A stretch of 64,000 nt of DNA, taken from positions 186,001 to 250,000 of the forward strand of contig CBDBIU010000003.1 of NCBI GenBank assembly GCA_965206025.1. Direction: 5' to 3'. This document shows, piece by piece, positions 35,888 to 44,234 of the stretch; position 1 is the first letter of the stretch; every line of letters begins with the position of its first letter. The stretch comes from G963668345 sp965206025. Its GTDB lineage: Bacteria > Acidobacteriota > Terriglobia > Bryobacterales > UBA6623. The notes beneath the pieces are model-generated. The model ran no database searches. It had not been told where the DNA came from and saw only the letters and a list, made by a program, of their open reading frames with translations. A program made the translations under genes and the position numbers.

Positions 35888-36013
35888 GTTCAATTGATTG
35901 CCCCACGGGTAGCGCAAACTACCCGCAGGGCGCACCCTCGGGCCGAAGCCAGAAGATGGGTTGTGACACCACCCCCATTTTGGCTCAAAGCCCGCAGAAA
36001 GGCAAGAGTCAAA

Positions 36014-36964
36014 ATGACGTGCCATTCATGTCAGGTCGATTGTGTGAAAGCTGGAAAGTACGGGCGTAAACAGGTCCAACGCTACCTCTGCAAGCAGTGC
36101 AGCAAGCGCTACAGCGAGCCGCAGGACAAGCCCTTAGGCGACATCCGCCTACCCGATGAGAAGGTCCTGCTGATTCTCCATTGCTTGGTGGAAGGCAATT
36201 CTGTGCGTGGCACAGCGCGTCTCTGCGGCGTCGAGAAGCGAACCGTCCTCAACATCCTCAAGGCCGCTGGCGACAACTGCGAGCGCCTTTTGGAGAGTCG
36301 AGTTCAGGGCGTTTCAGTTGAGGACGTCGAAATCGATGAGGCGTGGACATTTTGCCTCAAGAAGGAGCGCCGCAAGCGGCCCGAAGAGAAAACACGGGAC
36401 GACATCGGCGACCAGTACGTTTTCATCGCAATCGAAAGCTCCAGCAAGCTCGTACTCTGCTGGCAGTTAGGGCGTCGGGAAACCTGGAACACCCGCAGGT
36501 TCATCCGCAAGCTGCGTAGGGCTACCGCCCCTGATCGGTTCCAACTCACTTCCGACGCTTTCCCGGCTTACCCCGACGCGATCGCAGCGGCCTTGTACGA
36601 CCGAGCTGACTACGCCCAGTTGATAAAGCTCTATGGCCGCCTTCCGGGAGCCCGGGGAGACTACTACCGGCCCGCCAAAATAAAGGGCACGGTCTCAGCC
36701 GAGATAATGGGGATGCCCGCCCCGAAGCGGATATGCACGAGCCACGTTGAGCGCAAGAATGGTACGCTTCGGCAATGGTGCAAGAGGTTCACGCGGTTAA
36801 CCTACGCCTTCTCAAAAAGCCGGGAGAACCTACGGGCGGCGCTGGCGCTGCACTTCGCGCACTACAATTTCTGCCGGATTCACGGTAGCCTGAGGGTGAC
36901 GCCAGCGATGGAGGCGGGAATCAGCGGTCACGTTTGGGATCTCAGAGAACTTATTGCTGGGTAA
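36014..36964 (+). CDS. IS1-like transposase
   Basis: A 316-residue single-frame IS1-type transposase. The N-terminus has a zinc ribbon (MTCHSCQVDCVKAG ... YLCKQCSKRYSEP), then an HTH (NSVRGTARLCGVEKRTVLNIL), then the DDE core: DVEIDEAWTFCLKK, LTSDAFPAYPDAI and SHVERKNGTLRQWCKR. The frame extends upstream to 35732 through the tRNA, but that part has no similarity; ATG 36014 begins exactly at the zinc ribbon. I could not find clear terminal inverted repeats or a target duplication, so it may be a domesticated or end-decayed copy. Confidence 0.82.
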   Translation: MTCHSCQVDCVKAGKYGRKQVQRYLCKQCSKRYSEPQDKPLGDIRLPDEKVLLILHCLVEGNSVRGTARLCGVEKRTVLNILKAAGDNCERLLESRVQGVSVEDVEIDEAWTFCLKKERRKRPEEKTRDDIGDQYVFIAIESSSKLVLCWQLGRRETWNTRRFIRKLRRATAPDRFQLTSDAFPAYPDAIAAALYDRADYAQLIKLYGRLPGARGDYYRPAKIKGTVSAEIMGMPAPKRICTSHVERKNGTLRQWCKRFTRLTYAFSKSRENLRAALALHFAHYNFCRIHGSLRVTPAMEAGISGHVWDLRELIAG

Positions 36965-36977
36965 CGGAGGGAGTCTG

Positions 36978-37181
36978 ATGTTTGTGAAATTGACGGTAGA
37001 GGGTAACGAGGGCCGTGAGAAGGTTCTGAACCTCGATCGGATATGTTGTATTGAGCTTTACGAAAGTGGTGGTTCCACGGTCCACTTCGGTCGTGACTAT
37101 GCTGTCCGTCTCAGCGCGGACGAAAACCAAGTACTGGGAAGCGCAATAGCGAAGGCCAAACAAGTCATCGCCACACAATGA
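36978..37181 (+). CDS. Small hypothetical protein coupled to integrase
   Basis: A 67-residue protein starting at ATG 36978 with GGAGGGAG eight bases upstream. It has a beta-rich pattern (MFVKLTVEGNEGREKVLNL, RICCIELYESGGSTVHFG) and a C-terminal helix (NQVLGSAIAKAKQVIATQ). Its TGA overlaps the ATG of the recombinase (ATGA), indicating coupled translation. I do not recognise a family; an accessory or directionality factor for the recombinase is possible from position only. Confidence 0.6.
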   Translation: MFVKLTVEGNEGREKVLNLDRICCIELYESGGSTVHFGRDYAVRLSADENQVLGSAIAKAKQVIATQ

Positions 37182-37795
37182 CCCCACTACCACCTGGAGA
37201 GCGACACCGCGAACGGGTCCTCAGCTTTGAAGAGGAGGAGCGTTACCTAGCAGTCGCACAGCCTCTGGTTCGAGACGTGGACATCGTCCTGCTTGACTGC
37301 GGCCTGCGCCCTGAGGAGTGCTTCCGGCTACGGTGGGAGAACGTGAAGAATGACTGTCTAGAGATCCATTTTGGCAAGTCCGGGGCGGCCCGCCGGCGGA
37401 TTCCCATGTCGCAACGAGTAACAGCGCTCCTAGAGATGCGTAGAGCACAGGTCACTAGCGAATGGGTTTTTCCAGCACCAACGAAAAGCGGCCACATCGA
37501 GCCTTCCAGCCTCAAGAAGCAGCACACGAGGGCCTGCCGGGAGAGCGGCGTCAAGCCTTTCGAACTCTATTGTCTACGTCACACCTGCCTGACCCGTTGG
37601 GCTCCTCACATGGACCCTTGGACGCTGGCCTACCTCGCGGGGCATCGTGACATGGGCATCACGAAACGTTATGTACATCCCCAAGTCGATACGATCCGCC
37701 AAGCACTCGAAAATGCGCGGGGTGGGCACAGAATCGGGCACACTGCCCAAATCGAGGCCACAACGCCGAAACCCGACGCGGTGCTAGTTTCTTGA
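37178..37795 (+). CDS. Tyrosine recombinase, catalytic domain only
   Basis: A 205-residue phage-type integrase fragment or short recombinase. The catalytic residues are present: Arg in DCGLRPEECFRLRW, Lys region in GKSGAARRRIPM, LYCLRHTCLTRW (Arg, with Tyr at the usual first His), AGHRDMGITKRYVHP (His and nucleophile Tyr). The N-terminal core-binding domain found in full integrases (about 100-150 residues) is missing; the IS1-like gene lies where it should be, so the start may have been lost. Its 3' end points at tRNA-Arg 17 bases away, the classic arrangement for an element integrated in a tRNA gene. Confidence 0.82.
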   Translation: MTPLPPGERHRERVLSFEEEERYLAVAQPLVRDVDIVLLDCGLRPEECFRLRWENVKNDCLEIHFGKSGAARRRIPMSQRVTALLEMRRAQVTSEWVFPAPTKSGHIEPSSLKKQHTRACRESGVKPFELYCLRHTCLTRWAPHMDPWTLAYLAGHRDMGITKRYVHPQVDTIRQALENARGGHRIGHTAQIEATTPKPDAVLVS

Positions 37796-37811
37796 TTAAA
37801 AGTGAGTTAGA

Positions 37812-37888
37812 TGGCGCGCTCGGAGAGATTCGAACTCCCGACCTTCTGGTCCGTAGCCAGACGCTCTATCCAGCTGAGCTACGAGCGC
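37812..37888 (-). tRNA. tRNA-Arg (ACG)
   Basis: On the minus strand: acceptor GCGCTCG/CGAGCGC, D arm GCTCAGCTGGATAGAGC, anticodon loop CTACGGA (ACG) on stem TCTGG/CCAGA, T arm TCGGGAGTTCGAATCTCTCCGA and encoded CCA. ACG is read as ICG and decodes CGN. It is the likely attachment site of the adjacent recombinase. Confidence 0.95.
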
Positions 37889-37988
37889 GCGGTGTTCGTG
37901 ACTCTCATGCTAACCTCGGCTTGCTCGGCTGTCAAACAGTGAGTGGAGCGGCAGGAAACGAAACCGCTTTCCTTCCCTTCCTATGAAA

Positions 37989-38891
37989 TTACACGAAGCT
38001 CACGCATCTCACCAGGGCCAATCCCTCGGCTGCCAACTCCCAGGTCCGGCCCTCGTCGGAGGAGCGGAATACCCGTCCGTCGGACGTGCCGAAAGCCGCC
38101 TCGGCGCCCGAGGCCGCCAGACAATGCGTATCGATGTTCTTCGGGAACCATTTCGGCAGACCCGCCTCGCACTTTTCAAAGGCCCCGCTCGCGGGAAGCG
38201 GTGCGCGGTACACGGCGGCTCGATCCGTGAACGGTCCGGTCGAAGCGGTGACTAGAACGGTTTCCCCCACAATCGCGACCGCGCGCCAATAACTGGCGTG
38301 CAGCCCTTCAGTATTGAACGTCCACGACTCGCCGCGATCTTCGCTGACGGCGAGTCCTTCCAGCGAGGCGGCAAGCAAGAAACCCGAACCGGCGTCGAAA
38401 ACAACTTGGTGCACATCGGCGTGGACGTCGATCGTCGCCTGCCATGACCGCCCTCCGTCTCTCGACCGCAAGACACCCCCAACGTGAACATTGGCGTATA
38501 TCGCACCGTCAGGGTCGGTTGACAGGGAACGCACCGCGGGCGGGCCGCCCCAGGGAGTGAACCAGTCGTCTCTACCTTCCGCATGATCGAAGGACGAGAC
38601 CGGCTCGAAGCCGTTATCCGCCAGCTTCGCAAGGTGAGCTTCCGATGTTCCTACCAGAACCCCCGCTCGAGTGGGGAGCAGACACTCCGCCTCGAACTCG
38701 TCGAGTTCAGCGATCTGGGCCCAGTCGCCGTTAGAGGGACAGCGCCACAGATCACGACGATCGACAAGAGTCCATATCCCCGTGGGTTCGGTCGCGATGG
38801 CGGTGCATTCGCGGCCGGCGAGATGGACTCTCTGCTCGTCACCGAGCTCGTGCAGGCCGTCCTCGGCGCCGGCTAAGAGTCTTGTGGGCAT
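37989..38891 (-). CDS. BNR/sortilin-like beta-propeller protein
   Basis: A 300-residue protein with repeated Asp-box motifs: SRDGGRSWQATI, SEDRGESWTFNT, SSDEGRTWELA, spaced about 50-60 residues as in sialidase/YCF48/sortilin-type propellers. It has no signal peptide and starts MPTRLLAGAEDGLHEL, so it is probably cytoplasmic. Family members of this size are common and without known function. The neighbours are tRNA-Arg downstream and a long non-coding region upstream. Confidence 0.75.
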   Translation of the reverse strand: MPTRLLAGAEDGLHELGDEQRVHLAGRECTAIATEPTGIWTLVDRRDLWRCPSNGDWAQIAELDEFEAECLLPTRAGVLVGTSEAHLAKLADNGFEPVSSFDHAEGRDDWFTPWGGPPAVRSLSTDPDGAIYANVHVGGVLRSRDGGRSWQATIDVHADVHQVVFDAGSGFLLAASLEGLAVSEDRGESWTFNTEGLHASYWRAVAIVGETVLVTASTGPFTDRAAVYRAPLPASGAFEKCEAGLPKWFPKNIDTHCLAASGAEAAFGTSDGRVFRSSDEGRTWELAAEGLALVRCVSFV

Positions 38892-39169
38892 GAAGGGGCG
38901 CCTTGGGGCGTTCTGGAACGCTTTCTCACCGGTTCATCGAGGCTGGCCAGTCTTCCCGAGTCCCTACAAACCATTGATTACATGTAGGTTGCTAGAAATT
39001 GGGTTCGTTTCGTTTTTTTGTTGTTCGTCGAGCGCGATGCCGGTGCGCCGGGTTCGTCCCACCCTGAGGATAGCGCGCGTGTCAAGCGCCATTGAGAGAA
39101 TGAATGTGCCGCGCCACTGAAATAGTCAAGGTCGCGGATCTGGCTGTCCCGGTTTCCCTTGGGGCGTTC

Positions 39170-39367
39170 TAGCCCGCATTTCTCACCACCTGACGGTCGA
39201 AGCACGCCATAAGCCCGCCATTACTGCGTTGCGCTTGCTCACCGTGCTCAACGTAAGGTTCAAGTACGCTCGCATTTCTCAGAAAATGAGTCGCCGAGCG
39301 GCGCGCGCCTTGTACTGACGGGCTTCTCACCCACTTCGCCTCGCCACGTGGCGAGAAAAGCGGGCTA
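39170..39367. repeat. Dispersed palindromic repeat, complete 198-bp copy
   Basis: Left end TAGCCCGCATTTCTCACCAC, right end GCCACGTGGCGAGAAAAGCG then GGCTA. The interior (CTGACGGTCGAAGCACGCC, GCGTTGCGCTTGCTCACCGT, CGAGCGGCGCGCGCCTTGTA) is shared with 41402-41584 in the same and 46103-46300 in the opposite orientation. Confidence 0.85.
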
Positions 39368-39488
39368 GGCCTCTCTTCCCAGTTCCGAAGCCATATTTAC
39401 GGTGAATCCCTCTGTCGCTGTCTTCATAACGGGGTTACTCCCGGCGCGTTGGTGTGGCTGCATTCCAGAACTGCAAGTTTCTTGCGGT

Positions 39489-39944
39489 GGCTCTTCTGGG
39501 ATTTTAGTGGCTGGCGGCGGTGAGTGACGGATCCCTCGCCACTGTGAGGCCGACCTCCCGGAGCCTGCTTCGGTGCCATTCAAGGGCTTCGTGACAACTC
39601 TACGGCCCCCAAGGCCGGGCGGCGACTGCGTTGGCCAAAAAGAATTACTGATAAACAAAGGGTTACGAGTAGAGCAAGGCTGCTGGCAGGTAGTCGTACA
39701 GTCTCCCGAAGGCTGTGAAATGCGGATCCACAACTGTCATCCAGTGGCCACACTCAAAGAGATAACTCCCTGTTTATCAGTGTCTTATTCCCTTTACGAG
39801 TTGCCCACGACCGGACTGGCGTGTAGGGTATTTGGGGATTTCTTGGCCGCCTTTTGGGCTCCGATGTGACTGCGGGCGACGTCGGGTCGGCAGGATGGAG
39901 GAGCCGGCTACCCGTTGGCCACCCACTAAAAACCCGGAAGAGCC
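39489..39944 (+). mobile_element. 456-bp MITE-like element, ISL3-type ends, copy 2
   Basis: Same length, ends and interior as 14448-14903 but inverted. It is flanked by CTTGCGGT on both sides (39481-39488 and 39945-39952), a perfect 8-bp target duplication. The 98-residue frame is at 39573-39869 with one visible residue change (Gln to Arg in CEMQIHN/CEMRIHN), so the copies are recent. Confidence 0.92.
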
Positions 39945-40058
39945 CTTGCGGTTTCTTGCGGCACGTGAAGCAAAGACGCCCGGAATCTCAAAACCCTTTC
40001 GCACTTTGCAACGAAGACCACCCCTGACCGCAAGCTGTCCGCAACTCTCTGTAAGCAA

Positions 40059-41411
40059 TTATTGCAGGTAGCCCAACGATCGCAATTGCTCAAGGGTCCT
40101 ATCACCCAGCTCAATCTTTACCACCTCGACAGTATCAGCGTCTGTTGCCGGCAAAAGCCCTCGGAGTTGAGCAGCCAGGACAGGACGATCCGCCGACATG
40201 TCCTTTCTCTCGCCGGGATCGTCGCGCAAGTCATAGAGCTCGACCCGGTCGGAGTTCATGTCCAGAATGAGTTTGTGATGACCGGCTATGAGTCCGCCAA
40301 AGAGCCGCGGCATCAAGCTGGTCCATGAACGAGCCAGGCGGTCGGCAACTTGGCCGCTGCTCGCCAGGCGCAACAAACTGGCGCCGTGGATCTTGCCCGG
40401 TCGAGGAATCGCCAGCACGTCACAAATGGTCGGCAATAGATCGGTTAACTCCACGACCCCGCTCCAACGCTTGGGCGGACGGCCCAACCCCGGCGGAAAT
40501 CGGATGATCAGGGGCACCTGAATCATCTCTTCGTAAACGGTGTGGTTGTGGAGCATCCGGCCGTGTTCCCCGAAGGCCTCACCGTGATCGGAGGCGACGA
40601 TCAAAAGGGTCTTATCCAGCAGTTGTTGGGCTCTCAGGTGCTTGAAGACTTTCCCCACCTGATGATCGGCGTACAAAAGATTCTCCTGATATAACGCCCG
40701 CAGATGCTCTAGGTCGCGCCCGTTCACCTGGATCTCGCCCCTGTCGATCTTCGTCAGGGTTTCGGTACCTCCATCGAGGGACCCCTCGTAACCGATATCG
40801 AACTTGCCGGAAAACGGCGGCGGCGGGTCGTAGGGTGAGTGCGGCGGCAGCAGGTGTAGATAGAGAAAGAAGCGCCGTTGTTGGTGTTCGTCGAGCCAGG
40901 CGACGGCGTCTGCTACGGTGCGAGAGCTATCCAAGCGGTCGAAGGTCAACGGTTTCTCGGCGAGAGAAGAATAGGGGAAGTACTCCCGAAAGACCTGAAA
41001 TCCCGAGTCGATTCCAAACTGCCGCGTGACGTAAGGATTTTCCGAGAAGCCGGCGGTTTCGAGGCCCGCCTCGAGTAACAGCGACGCGATGGGCCGCTCC
41101 AGAAACGCCTTGCCGATCTTTCCGCGAGACGGTGGATATTGACCCGTCATGTAGGAGGCGACCGACGGCAATGTCCAGGCCGCCTGAGAATAAGCACGCT
41201 CGAATAAGGTCGCTTCGCGCGCCAGCCGATCGATGTTGGGAGTGGTTTCGAGCTTGTTGCCATAGCAGCCAAGATAACGCGCCGCGGTGGCATCCAAGAC
41301 GATGAGGACGACGTTGATTTCGCCGGGTGATGGAGGCGACGGAGGTGGCCGGTTGCAACTGCAGAGGCCGACAAGACACAGCAGCAGGAGAACAGGCTGC
41401 CTAGCCTGCAT
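40059..41411 (-). CDS. Sulfatase-fold lipoprotein with Thr in place of the catalytic Cys/Ser
   Basis: A 450-residue protein of the sulfatase/alkaline phosphatase superfamily. The leader PVLLLLCLVGLCSC ends in a lipobox, so it is probably lipid-anchored. Metal-site motifs are VLIVLDATAARYLGCYG, LLIVASDHGEAFGEHG and HNHTVYEEMIQVPLI. At the active-site position, where sulfatases have C/S-x-P-x-R (matured to formylglycine), this has WTLPSVASYMTGQYP, so Thr is the likely nucleophile, as in phosphatase-like members. It may therefore cleave a phosphoester or be inactive as a sulfatase. ATG 41411 lies inside a palindromic repeat, so the repeat may have supplied the start. Confidence 0.85.
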   Translation of the reverse strand: MQARQPVLLLLCLVGLCSCNRPPPSPPSPGEINVVLIVLDATAARYLGCYGNKLETTPNIDRLAREATLFERAYSQAAWTLPSVASYMTGQYPPSRGKIGKAFLERPIASLLLEAGLETAGFSENPYVTRQFGIDSGFQVFREYFPYSSLAEKPLTFDRLDSSRTVADAVAWLDEHQQRRFFLYLHLLPPHSPYDPPPPFSGKFDIGYEGSLDGGTETLTKIDRGEIQVNGRDLEHLRALYQENLLYADHQVGKVFKHLRAQQLLDKTLLIVASDHGEAFGEHGRMLHNHTVYEEMIQVPLIIRFPPGLGRPPKRWSGVVELTDLLPTICDVLAIPRPGKIHGASLLRLASSGQVADRLARSWTSLMPRLFGGLIAGHHKLILDMNSDRVELYDLRDDPGERKDMSADRPVLAAQLRGLLPATDADTVEVVKIELGDRTLEQLRSLGYLQ

Positions 41412-41584
41412 TTCTCACCACCTGACGGCCGAAGCACGCAATAGGCCCGCCATTACTGCGTTGCGCTTGCTCGCCGTGCTCAACGTACTGTTCAAGTACG
41501 CCTCCGCTCGCCGAGCGGCGCGCGCCTTGTACTGACGGGCCTCTCACGCACTTCGTCTCGCCACGTGGTGAGAAATGCAGGCTA
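41402..41584. repeat. Dispersed palindromic repeat, complete 183-bp copy supplying a start codon
   Basis: Left end TAGCCTGCATTTCTCACCAC, right end CACGTGGTGAGAAATGCAGG then CTA. The minus-strand ATG of the sulfatase-fold gene (41409-41411) is the CAT in TAGCCTGCATTT. The interior matches 39170-39367 in the same orientation, with a small deletion. Confidence 0.85.
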
Positions 41585-41665
41585 AGCAGCCGGCGCGTCC
41601 TCTTTTTCATGGGCTGGAAAATCCAGGCCAGTCCCGGAAGCTCGAAGATTTTCGCCGTGGGGAGC

Positions 41666-41935
41666 CTACCCCGCGCCCCCGCTGATCGCGGCGACGAAAT
41701 GGACTTCGGCTTCTTCGCCAACCGACTCGAGCAAGCCCAAACTGCTTACCGTTCCGTCGACGGCCACGGAGATGTTCGGCTTCAGACGGTGGCCTTCCAC
41801 CAGCCATCCCTTGACGCCCGGGTGCATCAAGTCGAGGTTGCGGATGAGTTGGCGGACGGTCGCTCCCTCGACTTCGACCTTCTCGGCGCCGGCGGTGAAC
41901 TTCCGCATCATCGAGGGAATGTACACCGTGGCCAT
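41666..41935 (-). CDS. MoaD/ThiS-like small sulfur-carrier protein
   Basis: An 89-residue beta-grasp protein: VYIPSMMRKFTAGAEKVEVEG, TVRQLIRNLDLMHPGVKGWLVE, NISVAVDG and VHFVAAISGGAG. Carriers of this type end in a free Gly-Gly that is thiocarboxylated for molybdopterin synthesis; here two residues (Ala-Gly) follow the Gly-Gly, so either they are trimmed or the protein does not act in that way. It begins four bases after the stop of the molybdenum hydroxylase large subunit and is probably the last gene of that operon. Confidence 0.78.
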   Translation of the reverse strand: MATVYIPSMMRKFTAGAEKVEVEGATVRQLIRNLDLMHPGVKGWLVEGHRLKPNISVAVDGTVSSLGLLESVGEEAEVHFVAAISGGAG

Positions 41936-41939
41936 GCGG

Positions 41940-44234
41940 TCAGTTTTCTTGTTTGTCCCAAACGGCTTGCATGACGGCTCCGGGATTCATGGGCAGCCGG
42001 TTCATGCGAACGCCCGCGGCATGGTAGATGGCGTTGGCAAGAGCGGCTGGGGGCGGGATGATATTCGCCTCACCGACCCCGCGCGCGCCGAACGGATGCC
42101 CGGGATTCGGCACTTCGACGATCACCGTATCGATCATGGGAAGATCGAGGCTAGTGGGCATTCGGTAGTCGAGCCAGCTTGAGTTTTCCATGACGCCCTC
42201 GCCACTCATGAAGTACTCTTCGTTCAGAGCCCAGCCGATGCCCTGGACGCTGCCTCCCTGCATTTGCCCCTCGACGTAGCTCGGGTGAATAGCCTTGCCG
42301 GCGTCCTGCACCGAGGTAAACCGAAGGACGGTGACCTTGCCGGTTTCCGGGTCGACCTCGACATCTGTTATGACCCCGGCAAATGAACCTCCCACTCCGG
42401 GAGGATTCACGGCCGCCCGACCGATGACCGGTCCGCCGGTCGATCCGAGTTGCTCGGCCAGGTCGCCGAAGGTCATTTGATCGCTGGAACCATTGTTGTG
42501 GTGGAAGACGCCCTTGCGGAACTCGATGTTCTCGGCGTCGGCCTCCCAAATTCGCGCCGCCCGGTCAATCATCTGGCGCTTTACGTCTTGGGCCGCTTCG
42601 TAGGCCGCAAGGCCGGTCGCAAAGGTGACACGGCTTCCGCCGGTGACGGCGGTGTACCCCACCGAGTCGGTATCGACAACCGTAGGCTGAACGTCTTTCG
42701 CGGCGAGGCCCAACACCTCCGCGGCCTGCATGGCGACCGAGGCCCGCGTGCCGCCGATGTCGGTCGAACCTTCGACCAGGTTGACCGTACCGTTGGCGTT
42801 CACCGAAATGCTGCAGCTCGACTCCATGCCCACGTTGAACCAGAACCCGATGGACACACCGCGGCCGCGGTTCGGCCCCTCGAGGGGAGCCTTGTAGTGG
42901 GGGTGGTTCTTCATGGCCTCAAGGACCTCGACGCAGCCGATGCGCGGGTATTTGGGACCGTCGGCGCGGCGCGTGCCTTCCTTAGCGGCGTTTTTCAGTC
43001 GAAATTCGAGAGGGTCGATGCCCAGCTTCTCGACGATCTCATCGACGACGGTCTCGGTCGCGAAGGCGGCGTTCGTCGCCCCCGGCGCGCGATACGCCGC
43101 CGTGCTGGGCTTGTTGACGACAACGTCATAACCGTCGATGACGACATTCTCGATGTCGTAGGCCGCGAATACGCACATCGCTCCGGGGACGACCATCGCG
43201 CCGGGATAGGCGCCCGCCTCGTAGGCCAAATGGGCCTGAGCAGCGGTGATCTTGCCGTCGTTGGTCACGCCGATCTTGACTTTCATATGAGATCCCGGCG
43301 TCGGACCCGAACCTTCGAAAACGTCTTGGCGGCTCATGACGATCTTTACCGGATTCCCGGTCTTCTTGGAAAGAAGCGCCGCCACCGGCTCGACGTAGAC
43401 GGGGATTTTTCCTCCGAAGCCGCCGCCGATCTCCATGGGCGTTACTTTGACCTGCGACTGAGGAATGCCCAGGATACAGGCCGTCGTGTCGCGGACGACG
43501 AACGATCCTTGCGTACTGCACCAAATCAGCACGCGCCCGTCGTTGTTCCAAAGAGCCGTCGCGTTGTGCGGCTCGATGTAACCCTGGTGAACGCTGGCCG
43601 TGTCGTACTCCCGTTCAACGACAAGGTCGGCTTCCGCGAATCCCTTGTCGATGTCTCCCAGACTGTATCGAAAGTGATCGGCGACGTTGCTCGGCCGATC
43701 CGCCTCTTCGCCGAGTTCCTTTCCCTTCATGTTTTCGTGAAGCAGAGAGGCGTCGGTTTCCATGGCCGCGGGCGCGGTCAGGACGGGCGCCAGCAGCTCG
43801 TAGTCAACCTCGATGAGTTGCGCGGCCTGTTGGGCGACGTGGAGACTCGCGGCCGCCACGCCGGCGACGGCGTGCCCCTTGTAGAGCACCTTGTCGCGGG
43901 CGAGGACGTTGCCCAGAATGTAGGCCAGACGCGTGGCGCCCTCGCCGAGGTCGACGAGCCGGTCGCCCGGGTCGGGCAGATCCTGAGCGGTGACGACCGC
44001 CTTCACGCCGTCCAAAGCCTCGGCCTTGCTGGTGTCGATCGACTTGATGCGAGCGTGCGCGTGGGGGCTGCGCAGAATCGCCCCGTGAATCAGGCCGGCC
44101 ATGGCGACGTCGGCGCCGTAGAGTGCCCTGCCGGTGACCTTGTCGGCCCCGTCGGGGCGGATGGGCCGCGTCCCGACGACGTCAAACTCGGTGGTCGAAA
44201 GCACAACGTTCGGTTCGTAATCCGGTTGGCTCAT
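41940..44234 (-). CDS. Molybdenum hydroxylase large subunit (xanthine dehydrogenase family)
   Basis: A 764-residue molybdopterin-binding subunit. Seen in order: VVGTRPIRPDGADKVTGRALYGADV, ILRSPHAHARI, MEIGGGFGGKIPVYVEPVAALL, the active-site loop TAAYRAPGATNAAFATETVVDE, VEGSTDIGGTRASVAMQAAEVLG and the C-terminal SFAGVITDVEVDPETGKVTV with GVGEANIIPPPAALANAIY (Glu base region). AYRAPG, not AYRCSFR, rules out form-I CO dehydrogenase. ATG 44234 overlaps the stop of the iron-sulfur subunit (ATGA); the start at 44327 is rejected. It forms a three-part enzyme with the two upstream genes; the substrate is a purine, aldehyde or N-heterocycle, undetermined. Confidence 0.9.
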   Translation of the reverse strand: MSQPDYEPNVVLSTTEFDVVGTRPIRPDGADKVTGRALYGADVAMAGLIHGAILRSPHAHARIKSIDTSKAEALDGVKAVVTAQDLPDPGDRLVDLGEGATRLAYILGNVLARDKVLYKGHAVAGVAAASLHVAQQAAQLIEVDYELLAPVLTAPAAMETDASLLHENMKGKELGEEADRPSNVADHFRYSLGDIDKGFAEADLVVEREYDTASVHQGYIEPHNATALWNNDGRVLIWCSTQGSFVVRDTTACILGIPQSQVKVTPMEIGGGFGGKIPVYVEPVAALLSKKTGNPVKIVMSRQDVFEGSGPTPGSHMKVKIGVTNDGKITAAQAHLAYEAGAYPGAMVVPGAMCVFAAYDIENVVIDGYDVVVNKPSTAAYRAPGATNAAFATETVVDEIVEKLGIDPLEFRLKNAAKEGTRRADGPKYPRIGCVEVLEAMKNHPHYKAPLEGPNRGRGVSIGFWFNVGMESSCSISVNANGTVNLVEGSTDIGGTRASVAMQAAEVLGLAAKDVQPTVVDTDSVGYTAVTGGSRVTFATGLAAYEAAQDVKRQMIDRAARIWEADAENIEFRKGVFHHNNGSSDQMTFGDLAEQLGSTGGPVIGRAAVNPPGVGGSFAGVITDVEVDPETGKVTVLRFTSVQDAGKAIHPSYVEGQMQGGSVQGIGWALNEEYFMSGEGVMENSSWLDYRMPTSLDLPMIDTVIVEVPNPGHPFGARGVGEANIIPPPAALANAIYHAAGVRMNRLPMNPGAVMQAVWDKQEN

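Larger units (their letters stand above)
38892..40058. other. Non-coding stretch with a repeat and the second MITE copy
   Basis: It contains a complete 198-bp palindromic repeat (39170-39367) and the 456-bp element (39489-39944). The bases around the element (39368-39488 and 39945-40058) look like one former sequence, cut at CTTGCGGT, but I do not recognise a gene in it. 38892-39169 holds nothing I can name. Confidence 0.65.

Noticed and set aside
35732..36013. N-terminal extension of the IS1-like transposase
   Set aside because: This part of the frame runs through the tRNA and has no similarity; the family N-terminus begins at 36014.
35888..36977. Terminal inverted repeats of the IS1-like element
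   Set aside because: No convincing inverted pair or target duplication could be placed around 36014-36964.
41940..44234. Carbon monoxide dehydrogenase large subunit (CoxL form I)
   Set aside because: The active-site loop is AYRAPG and lacks the Cys of AYRCSFR.
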